Positions 24,861 to 33,322 of a stretch of DNA of 64,000 bases are shown one piece after another. The notes under the pieces are model-generated. The model had not been told where the DNA came from and did not search any database. It saw nothing but the letters and a program-made list of their open reading frames with translations. Each line of letters opens with the position of its first letter. The first letter of the stretch is position 1. The DNA is from Acetobacterium wieringae. GTDB taxonomy: Bacteria > Bacillota > Clostridia > Eubacteriales > Eubacteriaceae. Location of the stretch: the NCBI RefSeq assembly GCF_026646375.1, contig NZ_JAIPPU010000017.1:1-64000 (forward strand). The letters are read 5' to 3'. The translations under genes were made by a program, and so were the position numbers.

Positions 24861-24900
24861 AAAGGCACCTCCCAGAATACTCTGGAAGGTGCCTTTTTTT
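24861..24900. terminator. Strong hairpin after ferredoxin gene, terminator
   Basis: AAAGGCACCT / AGGTGCCTTT enclosing CCAGA / TCTGG. The T-run is stronger on the plus strand. Confidence 0.75.
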
Positions 24901-24911
24901 CATACTTCTAA

Positions 24912-25079
24912 CTAGTCCTGAACAATTGCTTCTACTGGACATTGTTCTGCGCAAGAACCGCAGTCAGTACATGTAGCTGCATCGATAACATAGATATCGC
25001 CTTCAGAAATTGCTTCTACTGGACATTCGTCCATGCAAGAGCCACAAGCAATACATTCATCTGTAATTTTGTAAGCCAT
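24912..25079 (-). CDS. 2[4Fe-4S] ferredoxin (clostridial type)
   Basis: 55 aa, read directly. Two clusters: CIACGSCMDECP (C9, C12, C15, C19) and CTDCGSCAEQCP (C37, C40, C43, C47), each followed by VEAI. AAAGGAGG is in ideal position. This is the low-potential electron carrier that links CO dehydrogenase, hydrogenase and Rnf in acetogens. Single gene. Confidence 0.97.
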   Translation of the reverse strand: MAYKITDECIACGSCMDECPVEAISEGDIYVIDAATCTDCGSCAEQCPVEAIVQD

Positions 25080-25148
25080 CTAAAAAACCCTCCTTTTAGC
25101 ATTAACAACATCTTTATTATATCCTTTTTTGAAGTGAAATCAAGATGA

Positions 25149-25988
25149 TTATTTATCTTTTTTGACTTTTTCGAATTTTTTTACTTCAATTTCTTCCAGA
25201 AGATATTTTTTTACCTCGGTTTCGTCCTTATTCACCTGAATTTTAACGAAAACGGTTTCTTCCAGAATGCTTAACTTAAAGACTTCCCCTTCACCATCGG
25301 CGGTGATGACACGTTGTCCCACCTTTGGCAGCTTTTTAGAAACCTCTTCATAAAATTCCTGCTCATAGGTCAGGCAACATAAAAGCCGCCCGCAGATCCC
25401 GGAAATCTTCGTTGAATTAAGGGATAGATTCTGTTCCTTGGCCATTTTTATCGATACTGGGGTAAAATCCCCCAGCCACTGGGCACAGCAGGTCGTCCGT
25501 CCGCAAACACCCAGTCCTTTGAACAATTTGGCCTCATCCCGCACCCCGATTTGCCGCAGTTCAATCCGAACCTTAAAGATCGATGCCAGATCTTTGACCA
25601 GCTCACGAAAATCGACCCGGCCTTCGGCAGTAAAATAAAAAATCGCCTTTTTCTGATCAAAGGTATACTCCACATCGATCAGTTTCATTTCCAGCTTGTG
25701 CTTTTTGGCCTTGGCAATAAAAATTGCTTTGGCATCCTGTTCATTTTGCTTGAGTTTATTAAACTCTATGGTATCTGTTTCGGTCGCTTTACGGATCACC
25801 GGTTTTACCGGAGCCACTATTTCTGCTTCATCCACATCTCTGGCAGTCAACGCAATTTCACCATACTCAATGCCTCTGACGGTTTCGACAATAACCGGAT
25901 CAAACTGATCAAACTCAATATTCAGGGGATCAAAATAATATATTTTGCCCACCTTTTTAAATCGTACACCGACGACTGATTTTCCCAT
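25149..25988 (-). CDS. ricT: RicT (YaaT), PSP1-domain regulator
   Basis: 279 aa. The PSP1 domain spans residues 50-210 with FTAEGRVDFRELVKDLA, then the C-rich CGRTTCCAQWL and ICGRLLCCLTYEQEF that hold the Fe-S cluster in the RicAFT complex. In Bacillus it acts with RicA and RicF in RNase Y-dependent RNA maturation; partners are not seen here. Four bases after holB, matching the holB-yaaT order of Bacillus. Confidence 0.9.
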   Translation of the reverse strand: MGKSVVGVRFKKVGKIYYFDPLNIEFDQFDPVIVETVRGIEYGEIALTARDVDEAEIVAPVKPVIRKATETDTIEFNKLKQNEQDAKAIFIAKAKKHKLEMKLIDVEYTFDQKKAIFYFTAEGRVDFRELVKDLASIFKVRIELRQIGVRDEAKLFKGLGVCGRTTCCAQWLGDFTPVSIKMAKEQNLSLNSTKISGICGRLLCCLTYEQEFYEEVSKKLPKVGQRVITADGEGEVFKLSILEETVFVKIQVNKDETEVKKYLLEEIEVKKFEKVKKDK

Positions 25989-25992
25989 TGGC

Positions 25993-26979
25993 TTATCCTT
26001 TCTGAATTTTCATTATCTTAATGAAACACTTTTCCCATTGTAATCTTAAGTTAACATTATATTGTATCGTCGCCATCATTTCAAACAAAGTTTTAATGAT
26101 GGCCTGATTTTTTTCATTTTCCAGCAATTGATAATAGGCCCGATGCGCCGGATTCGGTTCTCCCTGCTGCGGCAATGGATGACCTTCCAGAAGGAGATTG
26201 ACCTCATAAAACCAGTGAATAAAAAACTCCAGCATCTCCTGGCTGGTGGCTTTATCCTTGGACAGCGCTTCGGCCAGCGTAAAAATCTTTATCTCATCGC
26301 CTTTTAACAGGCTGTACAGTTCCCGCAGAAAGTGGGTTCTTTCTTTTTGAATCTCACTGTTATTGAGCAGGTATAAGGCCATCCCCGGGGATCCCCCAGC
26401 GGCCCGGACGGCTTCGATCACCGCTTGTTTTTCAAATTCGCCTTGCCCAAAAACAACAGCCTCCATTTCGACCATGCTCAACGGCTGAAAATGATAGCTT
26501 TGACAGCGGGAGCGAATCGTCGGTAAGATCGACTGGGGGTGGCTGGTGACCAGAATAAAAATATTATAGCTAAGCGGCTCTTCCAAAGACTTCAGTAAAC
26601 TGTTCTGGGCCTCTGGTGTCATCTTTTCTGCCCCATCAATGATATTAATACGCCAGTCTCCCGAATAGGGTTTAATTGCCAGCTCACTGATCATTTCCCG
26701 CACCTGACTGATCTTGATGCTATCGACTCCCGCTTTGGGCCCAATTATTCTGACATCGGGATAGTTCTCATGCTCAATTTGAAGACAACCCGGACACTGG
26801 CCACAGCCTGGGTTGATCCGATCCTGACATAAAAGGGCCTTGGCAAACTCCCGGGCGGTTTTCTTTTTTCCAATCCCATCGATTCCTGAAAAAAGGTAAG
26901 CGTGGCTTACCTGCTGGGAACCTATTTCGTTGGCAAGATGATTGATAATGGTTTGATGACCCTGAATCATTTCAAACAT
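25993..26979 (-). CDS. holB: DNA polymerase III delta' subunit
   Basis: 328 aa AAA+ clamp-loader subunit: SGIDGIGKKKTAREFAKAL (P-loop-like but with K for S/T), zinc cysteines CGQCPGC plus an upstream C, DGAEKMTPEAQNSLLKSLEE and TRSRCQSY with the sensor-1 region. It loads the beta clamp (dnaN) with gamma/tau and delta. It sits in the conserved string tmk-...-holB-ricT. GAGAGG precedes the ATG. Confidence 0.93.
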   Translation of the reverse strand: MFEMIQGHQTIINHLANEIGSQQVSHAYLFSGIDGIGKKKTAREFAKALLCQDRINPGCGQCPGCLQIEHENYPDVRIIGPKAGVDSIKISQVREMISELAIKPYSGDWRINIIDGAEKMTPEAQNSLLKSLEEPLSYNIFILVTSHPQSILPTIRSRCQSYHFQPLSMVEMEAVVFGQGEFEKQAVIEAVRAAGGSPGMALYLLNNSEIQKERTHFLRELYSLLKGDEIKIFTLAEALSKDKATSQEMLEFFIHWFYEVNLLLEGHPLPQQGEPNPAHRAYYQLLENEKNQAIIKTLFEMMATIQYNVNLRLQWEKCFIKIMKIQKG

Positions 26980-27002
26980 AGTTTTCCTCTCACAGACAGT
27001 TA

Positions 27003-27314
27003 TTAATGGGGTTTTTTCTTTTTCTCATCTCCGTTATCCCAATCATCACGATCCAGTCCCAATTCTTTATCCAGTTCGGCACTGAATTCTTCATAATCCA
27101 GGAGATCAAGGGCCGCTTCAAAATCGCTGTCTTTAACAAAAACCTCAATGTGTGCGGGCGTAAAATTTCCCATAAAGATGCTGCGAATTGGTCCGCCAAA
27201 ACCTTTTTCTCTGGTAATGACCTCAATCCCGTGGGCATTTAAATAATTCTTAAGCAGAATAAAATCCATGTCGGAGTCGGCCATGGTTAAATAGGTATAC
27301 TGATCTTCAATCAT
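27003..27314 (-). CDS. DUF2007-domain protein
   Basis: 103 aa: LKNYLNAHGIEVITREKG, then FTPAHIEVFVKDSDFEAALDLL is the DUF2007 (putative signal-transducing) fold; the tail is charged and ends in KKKKPH. It overlaps the end of the decarboxylase-Tmk gene by eight bases and precedes holB. In Bacillus darA/yaaR stand here, so it replaces them by position only. Function unknown. Confidence 0.7.
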   Translation of the reverse strand: MIEDQYTYLTMADSDMDFILLKNYLNAHGIEVITREKGFGGPIRSIFMGNFTPAHIEVFVKDSDFEAALDLLDYEEFSAELDKELGLDRDDWDNGDEKKKKPH

Positions 27315-29454
27315 TTGATTTATGCTCCTTTATGCGTTCCCAGATTTCCTGATGGATACTTTTTATACTGCGCAATTGGTTATCCGTAACACAATTGATT
27401 TCCGTCCAGCCATATTCTGCCACCAGCGCCAAGGCACTGCAGTAAGAATCCCTAAGATGTTGGGGGCTGCTTTCATGAATATCTTTTTCCTGTTTTCCGG
27501 TTATTTTATTGTTACGGTTTTTAATTAACCGCTCATTGATCTCTGGGGGAATGTTAAGAAAAAAGACCAGATCCGGAATCGGCAGACCATAGAGATTGAA
27601 TTCAAAATCCCAAAGCCAGTCAAGAAAACGTTTCCGTTCGTCCGGATCCTTTATTTTTCCCGCCTGATGAACCATATTAGAGGTGGTATAGCGATCGACC
27701 AGTACCAATCCCCCCTGTTTAAGAAAGTCCTCGTAATCTTCCTTATAGGAGGCATAACGGTCGGCGGCGTAGAAGGTTGACGCGATATAGGGGCTGATGC
27801 TCCCGGGATCTTTCCCGAAAGCCCCTTCCAGATATAATTTTACCATCGCTGATGATTTTTTGTTATAGCGGGGATAGGCGATTTTTTTGACTTTTTCCCC
27901 GGTTTCTACCAGCCGGTCATAGAGCAGTTGGGTTTGGGTCTGTTTCCCGCTACCATCTACTCCTTCGATGACGATCAGTTTTCCCTGATGATTCTTTTCC
28001 ATGATTACCGGCTCCTTTTTGATAATTGTGACGGCTCTGTTTACATCGATTCCCACCACCGCCACCTGGTGATCCAGCAGGTCGTTTAGATATCCTACCA
28101 TTTCAGCGGTGATCCGGCTGCCCGGCAACAAAACCGGAATCCCCGGCGGATAGGGAATAATAAAATCCCCAACCAGTTGCCCAATGGCCTGTTCCAGCGG
28201 TATTTGACAGCGTTCTTCCCAGGCAAGGGCTTCCCACAGTGGTATCTCTGTTTGGACAGCAGCCGTAAAATCGATCTGCTCCCGCCACCGTCGGGGGGAC
28301 TGAGGCTCTTTTTCGACCGTTAAATCGAGCCGGATGGTTTTATTTATAGCACAGATAGCTTGCATTAAGCTTACTAAATCAGCCCGGGTGGTGCCCATCC
28401 CGGTCATCGCCAACAGATGATTATCTGCCGACATTTCGCATTGAATGCCGTAATCGGCTAACAGCCGGGCTTCCACTTCCGCTCCGGTGATGCCCCGGGT
28501 CGAAAACAGCCACTTACTGCGATCATAATCCTGTGCTGCGGTTTCTCCGCCATACAGAACAATCGGCTCCTGACCATTCTGCTGCTGACAAAATTCCTGA
28601 TGCGCAGCCACAATTCCATTAAATATGGCTTCGCCCTTTTCCTCGGCCGCATCCACCGCCTCTTCCACCGAGATCATCAGCGGATAGCTGGGTGACGAGC
28701 TTTGTAGCAGGCTAAGATAGGCTTTGATCTTCTGACGATTGACGCGGTTGCCCTGAAAATGAAGCAGCGAGCTTTGGGTCAATGATCCCAGAATTTTATG
28801 GGTACTCTGAATCACCACATCGGCACCGGCTGAAATAGCGTCTGGCGGCAGTTTTTCACTAAAGCACAAATGAGCGCCGTGGGCTTCATCAACAATTAAA
28901 AATTTCTCCTGTTCATGAAGGATTCCGGCAATTGTTTTTAGGTCACTGATGGTACCATAATAGCTGGGATTGGTCAAAATCATCCCCTTACTGTGGGGGT
29001 TTTTGGCCAGAGCCTGACGAACCGCAGCCACACTGATTGAGTGGGCAAAGCCCAAGTTTAGGTCAATCTCCGGGGTGATAAAAACCCCTTCAATGCGCCC
29101 TAGCCCCAGGGCCCCAAAAACGGCCCGATGACAGTTGGTGGGCACCAGCAGCTGCTCACCCGGAGCACAGCTGCCCAGGATGGCACTGTGAATACCCGTA
29201 GTAGTGCCGTTGACCAGAATCGCCGCTTCATCGCTGTGATAGATCGTTGCCAGTTTTTTCTGGGCTGCAGCAATGATCCCCTGGGCATCATGAAGATTAT
29301 CCGCACCGGGAATTTCGGTAATATCATAATCATATAAGGCAAAGGCATCACCCCGGCCCTTATGTCCGGGCATGTGAAACCGGTGCTTATTGTTTTTGTT
29401 AAGCTTTTCGAGTTCACTTTTGATGATACTCTTTTTTCTATTCATTTTTTCCAT
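27307..29454 (-). CDS. Orn/Lys/Arg decarboxylase-like protein fused to thymidylate kinase
   Basis: 715 aa. Residues 1-470 are a fold-I PLP decarboxylase of the YaaO/SpeA type: HMPGHKGRG, LVNGTTTGIHSAI, VDEAHGAHLCFSEKLP and STHKILGSLTQ with the PLP lysine. Residues 485-715 are a complete thymidylate kinase: IEGVDGSGKQTQTQLL (P-loop), VDRYTTSNMVHQAG (DRY) and a lid near NRNNKITGKQEKD. It is a fusion of two neighbours (yaaO-tmk in Bacillus). Codon 485 is an ATG (28002) with AAAGGAG nine bases before it, so free Tmk may also be made. Polyamine-like product plus dTMP phosphorylation. Confidence 0.9.
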   Translation of the reverse strand: MEKMNRKKSIIKSELEKLNKNNKHRFHMPGHKGRGDAFALYDYDITEIPGADNLHDAQGIIAAAQKKLATIYHSDEAAILVNGTTTGIHSAILGSCAPGEQLLVPTNCHRAVFGALGLGRIEGVFITPEIDLNLGFAHSISVAAVRQALAKNPHSKGMILTNPSYYGTISDLKTIAGILHEQEKFLIVDEAHGAHLCFSEKLPPDAISAGADVVIQSTHKILGSLTQSSLLHFQGNRVNRQKIKAYLSLLQSSSPSYPLMISVEEAVDAAEEKGEAIFNGIVAAHQEFCQQQNGQEPIVLYGGETAAQDYDRSKWLFSTRGITGAEVEARLLADYGIQCEMSADNHLLAMTGMGTTRADLVSLMQAICAINKTIRLDLTVEKEPQSPRRWREQIDFTAAVQTEIPLWEALAWEERCQIPLEQAIGQLVGDFIIPYPPGIPVLLPGSRITAEMVGYLNDLLDHQVAVVGIDVNRAVTIIKKEPVIMEKNHQGKLIVIEGVDGSGKQTQTQLLYDRLVETGEKVKKIAYPRYNKKSSAMVKLYLEGAFGKDPGSISPYIASTFYAADRYASYKEDYEDFLKQGGLVLVDRYTTSNMVHQAGKIKDPDERKRFLDWLWDFEFNLYGLPIPDLVFFLNIPPEINERLIKNRNNKITGKQEKDIHESSPQHLRDSYCSALALVAEYGWTEINCVTDNQLRSIKSIHQEIWERIKEHKSND

Positions 29455-29573
29455 GCCTCTATTTTAACACAATCCCCCTCCTTTAAACGGAGAAATTTAA
29501 CTTTTATCCTTTTAACTTCTTATGAATTATTATATAATGATTGAGCAAATATGTTAAAGAGGTGAAGAGAATA

Positions 29574-29900
29574 ATGTCCAGTGAAAAAGTTATAACAATC
29601 AATATGGAAAATTTCGAAACTGAAATTTTATCCTATGATGGAGCTGTCATGGTGGATTTTTGGGCAGAATGGTGTGGCCCGTGTAAAGCCCTGTCGCCAA
29701 CAATTGATGAAATATCTCAGGAGCTTGAAGCTGGTATGAAGGTTTGTAAAATCAATGTGGATGACAACCAGGCCCTGGCCCAACAGTTTCGGGTGATGAG
29801 TATCCCCACCGTGGTTTTCTTTAAGAACGGTGAAGCGGTTAACCGCTTTGTCGGTGTTCGAGAAAAAAATGAATACATCGAGATGATAAAAAGTCTCTAA
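29574..29900 (+). CDS. trxA: Thioredoxin
   Basis: 108 aa. Redox site WCGPC (C34, C37) in DFWAEWCGPCKALSP, cis-Pro in SIPTVVFF. It is the second thioredoxin of the window and about half identical by eye to the one at 22823 in the core. ATG is chosen by AGAGGTGA; a longer TTG frame is ignored. Its promoter (TATAAT 29533-29538, TTTAAC 29511-29516) is just upstream, within the divergent region before the decarboxylase-tmk gene. Confidence 0.93.
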   Translation: MSSEKVITINMENFETEILSYDGAVMVDFWAEWCGPCKALSPTIDEISQELEAGMKVCKINVDDNQALAQQFRVMSIPTVVFFKNGEAVNRFVGVREKNEYIEMIKSL

Positions 29901-29912
29901 TTCGGGACTTTT

Positions 29913-29951
29913 AAAAAGTCTAAACAGAAAAAAATTCTGTTTAGACTTTTT
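29913..29951 (+). terminator. Strong intrinsic terminator after trxA
   Basis: AAAAAGTCTAAACAGAA / TTCTGTTTAGACTTTTT, T-run at the end. Confidence 0.92.
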
Positions 29952-30039
29952 TTATTATTTCTAAACTACCATGCGCTTCACTGTCCGTTTACACAAAACA
30001 GTTTTTACACTGTTCGACTGCACATTACAACATCCGCAA

Positions 30040-30082
30040 AGGCAGTCGCAATCACAAGCTTGCTTGTAGTTGGCGACTGCCT
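30040..30082. repeat. Long hairpin between trxA and metG
   Basis: AGGCAGTCGC / GCGACTGCCT (10 bp) encloses ACAAGC / GCTTGT. It has no T-run, so it is not a normal terminator. It lies within 29953-30187, which has no convincing gene; a Cys-rich TTG-initiated frame over it was rejected. Confidence 0.6.
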
Positions 30083-30187
30083 GCGACCTCGAAGAAATTC
30101 GTCCAGCGATTTTTTCTGGTTGTTTGTGAAACTGACAGCAAAGCAATCATTGTTCTATTTTAAATTACCTGAATTTTTTTGTATAAA

Positions 30188-32131
30188 TTACGATACTTTT
30201 CCGCCGGAGGGAATGCCATCGACGGTGACCAGAGATAATTTCTTGCCCTTGGTGGCGGCCAGAATCATACCGTTGGATTCCAGTCCCCGGAGGTTGACCG
30301 GTTTTAAGTTGGCCACCAGAATGACAGTTTTACCAACCAGGTCTGCTGGGGCGTAGTATTTGGCAATCCCAGAAACTACCTGCCGTTTTTCCTGGCCGAC
30401 TTGCAGCTGTAAAACCAGCAAGCGGTCGGCATCGGGATGGGGTTCACAGGCGACTACCTCAGCCACCCGCAGTTGCACCTTGGCAAAATCGTCAATGGTG
30501 ATCAGGCCTTCCGGCAATTCTTCCGGCGTTTTACTCTCATTTTCTTTTTTAGCTTTTTCGGCTTTCGCTTCTTTAACCGGCTGTTCCGCTTTCTTTTCCA
30601 GCTCAATGCGCGGGAACAGGGCGTCACAGCGCTCGATTTTGAGCCCTTCTGGATAGCCGCCAAAATGCTGGATACTGTCCCAGGTTAAACATGCCGCCGG
30701 ACAGTTTAGCTGTTCACCGATTTTTCGGGCGGTTTCCGGCATTGCCGCCGAAATCAGCACCGTGACGATCCGCAAGGACTCGGTCAGGTTATACATTACC
30801 TGGGCCAGACGAGCCTGTTTTTCCGGGCTTTTGCCGAGTACCCAGGGTTGGGTTTCATCAATATACTTATTGGAACGGGAAACCAGCTTCCAGATTTCTT
30901 CGAGGGCCCGGCTAAAGTCCAGCTTATCCATGTAGTCACTGACAACCCCGGGCGTTTTTTCAGCCAGTGCAATCAGATCTGTGTCAATATCTTCCGTCTC
31001 ACGCTCTGTTGGAATCACACCACCAAAGTATTTATCGGTCATCGCCAGGGTTCGGCTGAGCAGATTACCAAGATCATTGGCCAGGTCGGAATTGATGTGA
31101 CTGACTAGCAGATCTTCATTATAAACACCGTCCGAACCATAGCTCATTTCCCGCAACACATGGTAGCGCAAGGCATCAACCCCATACTTGTCGACTAAAA
31201 CCACGGGATCAACCACATTCCCCACCGATTTTGACATTTTTCCGCCTTTTAATAAAATCCAGCCGTGACCATAAACCTGTTTGGGCAGCGGTAATTTTAA
31301 CGCCATCAGAATAATCGGCCAATAAATGGTATGGAATCGAATGATATCTTTGCCGACCAAGTGGACATCGGCCGGCCAGTATTTTTCCATCAGATCTGGT
31401 TTGTCATTGAGGTAACCCAGGGCCGAAATGTAGTTGGGCAGGGCATCAATCCAGACATAAACCACATGACCAGGATCAAAGTCAACCGGTACCCCCCAGG
31501 TGAAAGAGGTTCGGGAAACGCACAAATCCTGCAGCCCGGGTTTAATGAAATTATTGATCATTTCATTTTTGCGGGATTCTGGCTGAATAAAATGGGGGTG
31601 TTCTTCAATATGTTTGAGCAAATCATCGGCATATTTGGACATTTTAAAGAAGTACGCTTCTTCCGAAGCTTTTTCCACCGGTCGTCCACAATCAGGACAG
31701 TTGCCTTCAACTAGCTGACTTTCGGTCCAGAAGGATTCACAGGGGGTACAGTACCAGCCTTCGTAATTGGACTTATAAATATCGCCCTGATCATAGAGCT
31801 TTTTGAAAATCCTCTGAATCGTTTTTTCATGTTCAGGATCCGTGGTCCGGATAAACTGATCGTAGTTGATGTTCATGGTGTCCCAAAGGCTTTTGATGCC
31901 GGTGACAATCCCATCGACATAGGCCTGGGGCGCAACGCCAGCTTCAGCCGCCACTTTTTCTATTTTTTGACCGTGCTCATCGGTACCGGTTAAAAAGTAA
32001 GTATCATAGCCCTGCAGTTTTTTAAACCGGGTAATTGTATCGGCCGCCACCGTGGTGTAGGTATGTCCGATGTGCAGGTTCCCGCTGGGATAGTAAATGG
32101 GGGTGGTGATATAAAATGTTTTTTCTGACAT
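30188..32131 (-). CDS. metG: Methionyl-tRNA synthetase
   Basis: 647 aa. Class I motifs: PSGNLHIGHTY and KMSKSVGN; zinc site CTPCESFW...CPDCGRP. The C-terminal 110 residues (LRVAEVVACEPHPDADRLL, LVANLKPVNLRG) are the EMAP/tRNA-binding dimerisation domain. Charges initiator and elongator tRNA-Met. AAGGAG precedes ATG. A T-box leader upstream ties expression to uncharged tRNA-Met. Confidence 0.97.
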   Translation of the reverse strand: MSEKTFYITTPIYYPSGNLHIGHTYTTVAADTITRFKKLQGYDTYFLTGTDEHGQKIEKVAAEAGVAPQAYVDGIVTGIKSLWDTMNINYDQFIRTTDPEHEKTIQRIFKKLYDQGDIYKSNYEGWYCTPCESFWTESQLVEGNCPDCGRPVEKASEEAYFFKMSKYADDLLKHIEEHPHFIQPESRKNEMINNFIKPGLQDLCVSRTSFTWGVPVDFDPGHVVYVWIDALPNYISALGYLNDKPDLMEKYWPADVHLVGKDIIRFHTIYWPIILMALKLPLPKQVYGHGWILLKGGKMSKSVGNVVDPVVLVDKYGVDALRYHVLREMSYGSDGVYNEDLLVSHINSDLANDLGNLLSRTLAMTDKYFGGVIPTERETEDIDTDLIALAEKTPGVVSDYMDKLDFSRALEEIWKLVSRSNKYIDETQPWVLGKSPEKQARLAQVMYNLTESLRIVTVLISAAMPETARKIGEQLNCPAACLTWDSIQHFGGYPEGLKIERCDALFPRIELEKKAEQPVKEAKAEKAKKENESKTPEELPEGLITIDDFAKVQLRVAEVVACEPHPDADRLLVLQLQVGQEKRQVVSGIAKYYAPADLVGKTVILVANLKPVNLRGLESNGMILAATKGKKLSLVTVDGIPSGGKVS

Positions 32132-32178
32132 AATTTCTCCTTATTTTGTTTCTTTATTTTCGAGATGCTAAAATCCGC

Positions 32179-32446
32179 AAAAAAACCCTCCATCCAGTTA
32201 AGGGCGAAGGGTTCGCGTTACCACCTTAGTTCACATTATTCTCACAAATAATGCCTTCATAAGTTTATCAAACTTTCAGTTTTATCGCGTCAAGCGGTTT
32301 GGGCTAAACGATTCACCCAAACTTACTCCGAGGCCATCTTCAATGCTTTTTCTGTCACCGGCTTTCACCATCCCGGCTCTCTCTCCACAGTATCCACATC
32401 TACTCTTCTCTTCATCGTAATTTTAAATTTTTTAATTGCTATCCCT
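32179..32446 (-). promoter_or_regulatory. T-box riboswitch of metG
   Basis: On the minus strand the leader begins with GATGAAGAGAAGAGTA and the GAGAG-CCGG stem I elements, has a specifier-loop region GAAGATGGCC in which ATG (Met) is the natural specifier, then the T-box sequence AAGGTGGTAACGCG (32214-32227) whose TGGT can pair with ACCA of tRNA. It ends in terminator GAACCCT...AGGGTT with a T-run (32179-32213). Confidence 0.92.
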
Positions 32447-32474
32447 ATTATACTTTAATTCCAGATTTTTTCAA
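32447..32474 (-). promoter_or_regulatory. Promoter of metG leader
   Basis: TTGAAA (32469-32474), 16-base spacer, TATAAT (32447-32452), just before the T-box. Confidence 0.8.
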
Positions 32475-32479
32475 GGGCT

Positions 32480-33322
32480 TTATCGCTTAACCGCGTTATA
32501 AACATCCCGCCTGGAAATATTACGATCTTTGGCCACTGCTTTCATCGCTTCTTTTTCCGGCAGGCCGGACTTCAGATAATGAGCCAGATGGTCTTCGAGG
32601 CTCAGGCTTTCCAGTTCCAGAGAAGCCGCCCCCTGGCCTTCATCGGCGGTTCGGCCTTCAATACAGATAACGTACTCGCCCCGGGGGGGATTTAGCTGAT
32701 AATAGTCCCGATGCTCTGCGATGGTGCCGTAGCGGGTTTCCTCATAGCGTTTGGTAAGCTCCCGGGAGATACTCATCTGCCGATGCCCCAGGCCATGTTG
32801 ATCCAAAATTTCCAGGGTTTTAGGCAAGCGGTGGGGTGACTCATAAAGCACCACCGTATCCGCCGATGCGGTAATTCGGTTGACCCCTTCTTTGACCGCC
32901 TTATTGTCTTTGCCTAAAAAGCCGAGAAATAAAAAGGAACGGGTATCCAGTCCTGACAATACCAATCCACAAAGACCGGCATTGGGACCGGGCACCACCT
33001 CCAGATCAATCGCATTGGCGACACAGCCTTTAACCAGCACGGATCCCGGATCGGAGATCAGTGGCATTCCGGCATCAGAAATCAGGGCGATATTTTGACC
33101 CTGTTTCAGCAGTTCAATCAGACCTTCACACGACTTTTGTTCGTTATGCTGATGATAAGCTACCATTTTTTTAGAAATCTCAAAATGATTGAGCAGCTTA
33201 ATCGAGTGCCGGGTATCTTCGGCGGCAATCAGATCAACCTCCTGTAAAACCCGCAATCCCCTGATACTCATGTCATCCAGATTGCCGATTGGCGTACCGA
33301 CTATATAAAGTTTTCCGGACAT
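32480..33322 (-). CDS. rsmI: 16S rRNA (cytidine-1402-2'-O)-methyltransferase
   Basis: 280 aa, tetrapyrrole-methylase fold. Starts KLYIVGTPIGNLDDMS, then IAAEDTRHSIKLLNHF, LISDAGMPLISDPG and PPRGEYVICIEG. It methylates the 2'-O of C1402 in 16S rRNA. It starts directly at the stop codon of the FAD gene upstream, so the two are co-transcribed. Confidence 0.95.
   Translation of the reverse strand: MSGKLYIVGTPIGNLDDMSIRGLRVLQEVDLIAAEDTRHSIKLLNHFEISKKMVAYHQHNEQKSCEGLIELLKQGQNIALISDAGMPLISDPGSVLVKGCVANAIDLEVVPGPNAGLCGLVLSGLDTRSFLFLGFLGKDNKAVKEGVNRITASADTVVLYESPHRLPKTLEILDQHGLGHRQMSISRELTKRYEETRYGTIAEHRDYYQLNPPRGEYVICIEGRTADEGQGAASLELESLSLEDHLAHYLKSGLPEKEAMKAVAKDRNISRRDVYNAVKR

Noticed and set aside
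29961-30146. Cys-rich 61-codon minus-strand frame (CDCDCLCGCC core)
   Set aside because: It starts at TTG without a ribosome site, and the Cys codons come from a long DNA hairpin (30040-30082). I see it as chance coding over a palindrome.
30188-32131. Internal frames and a second start in metG
   Set aside because: The synthetase is one continuous ORF with both signature motifs and zinc site; other frames are shadows.
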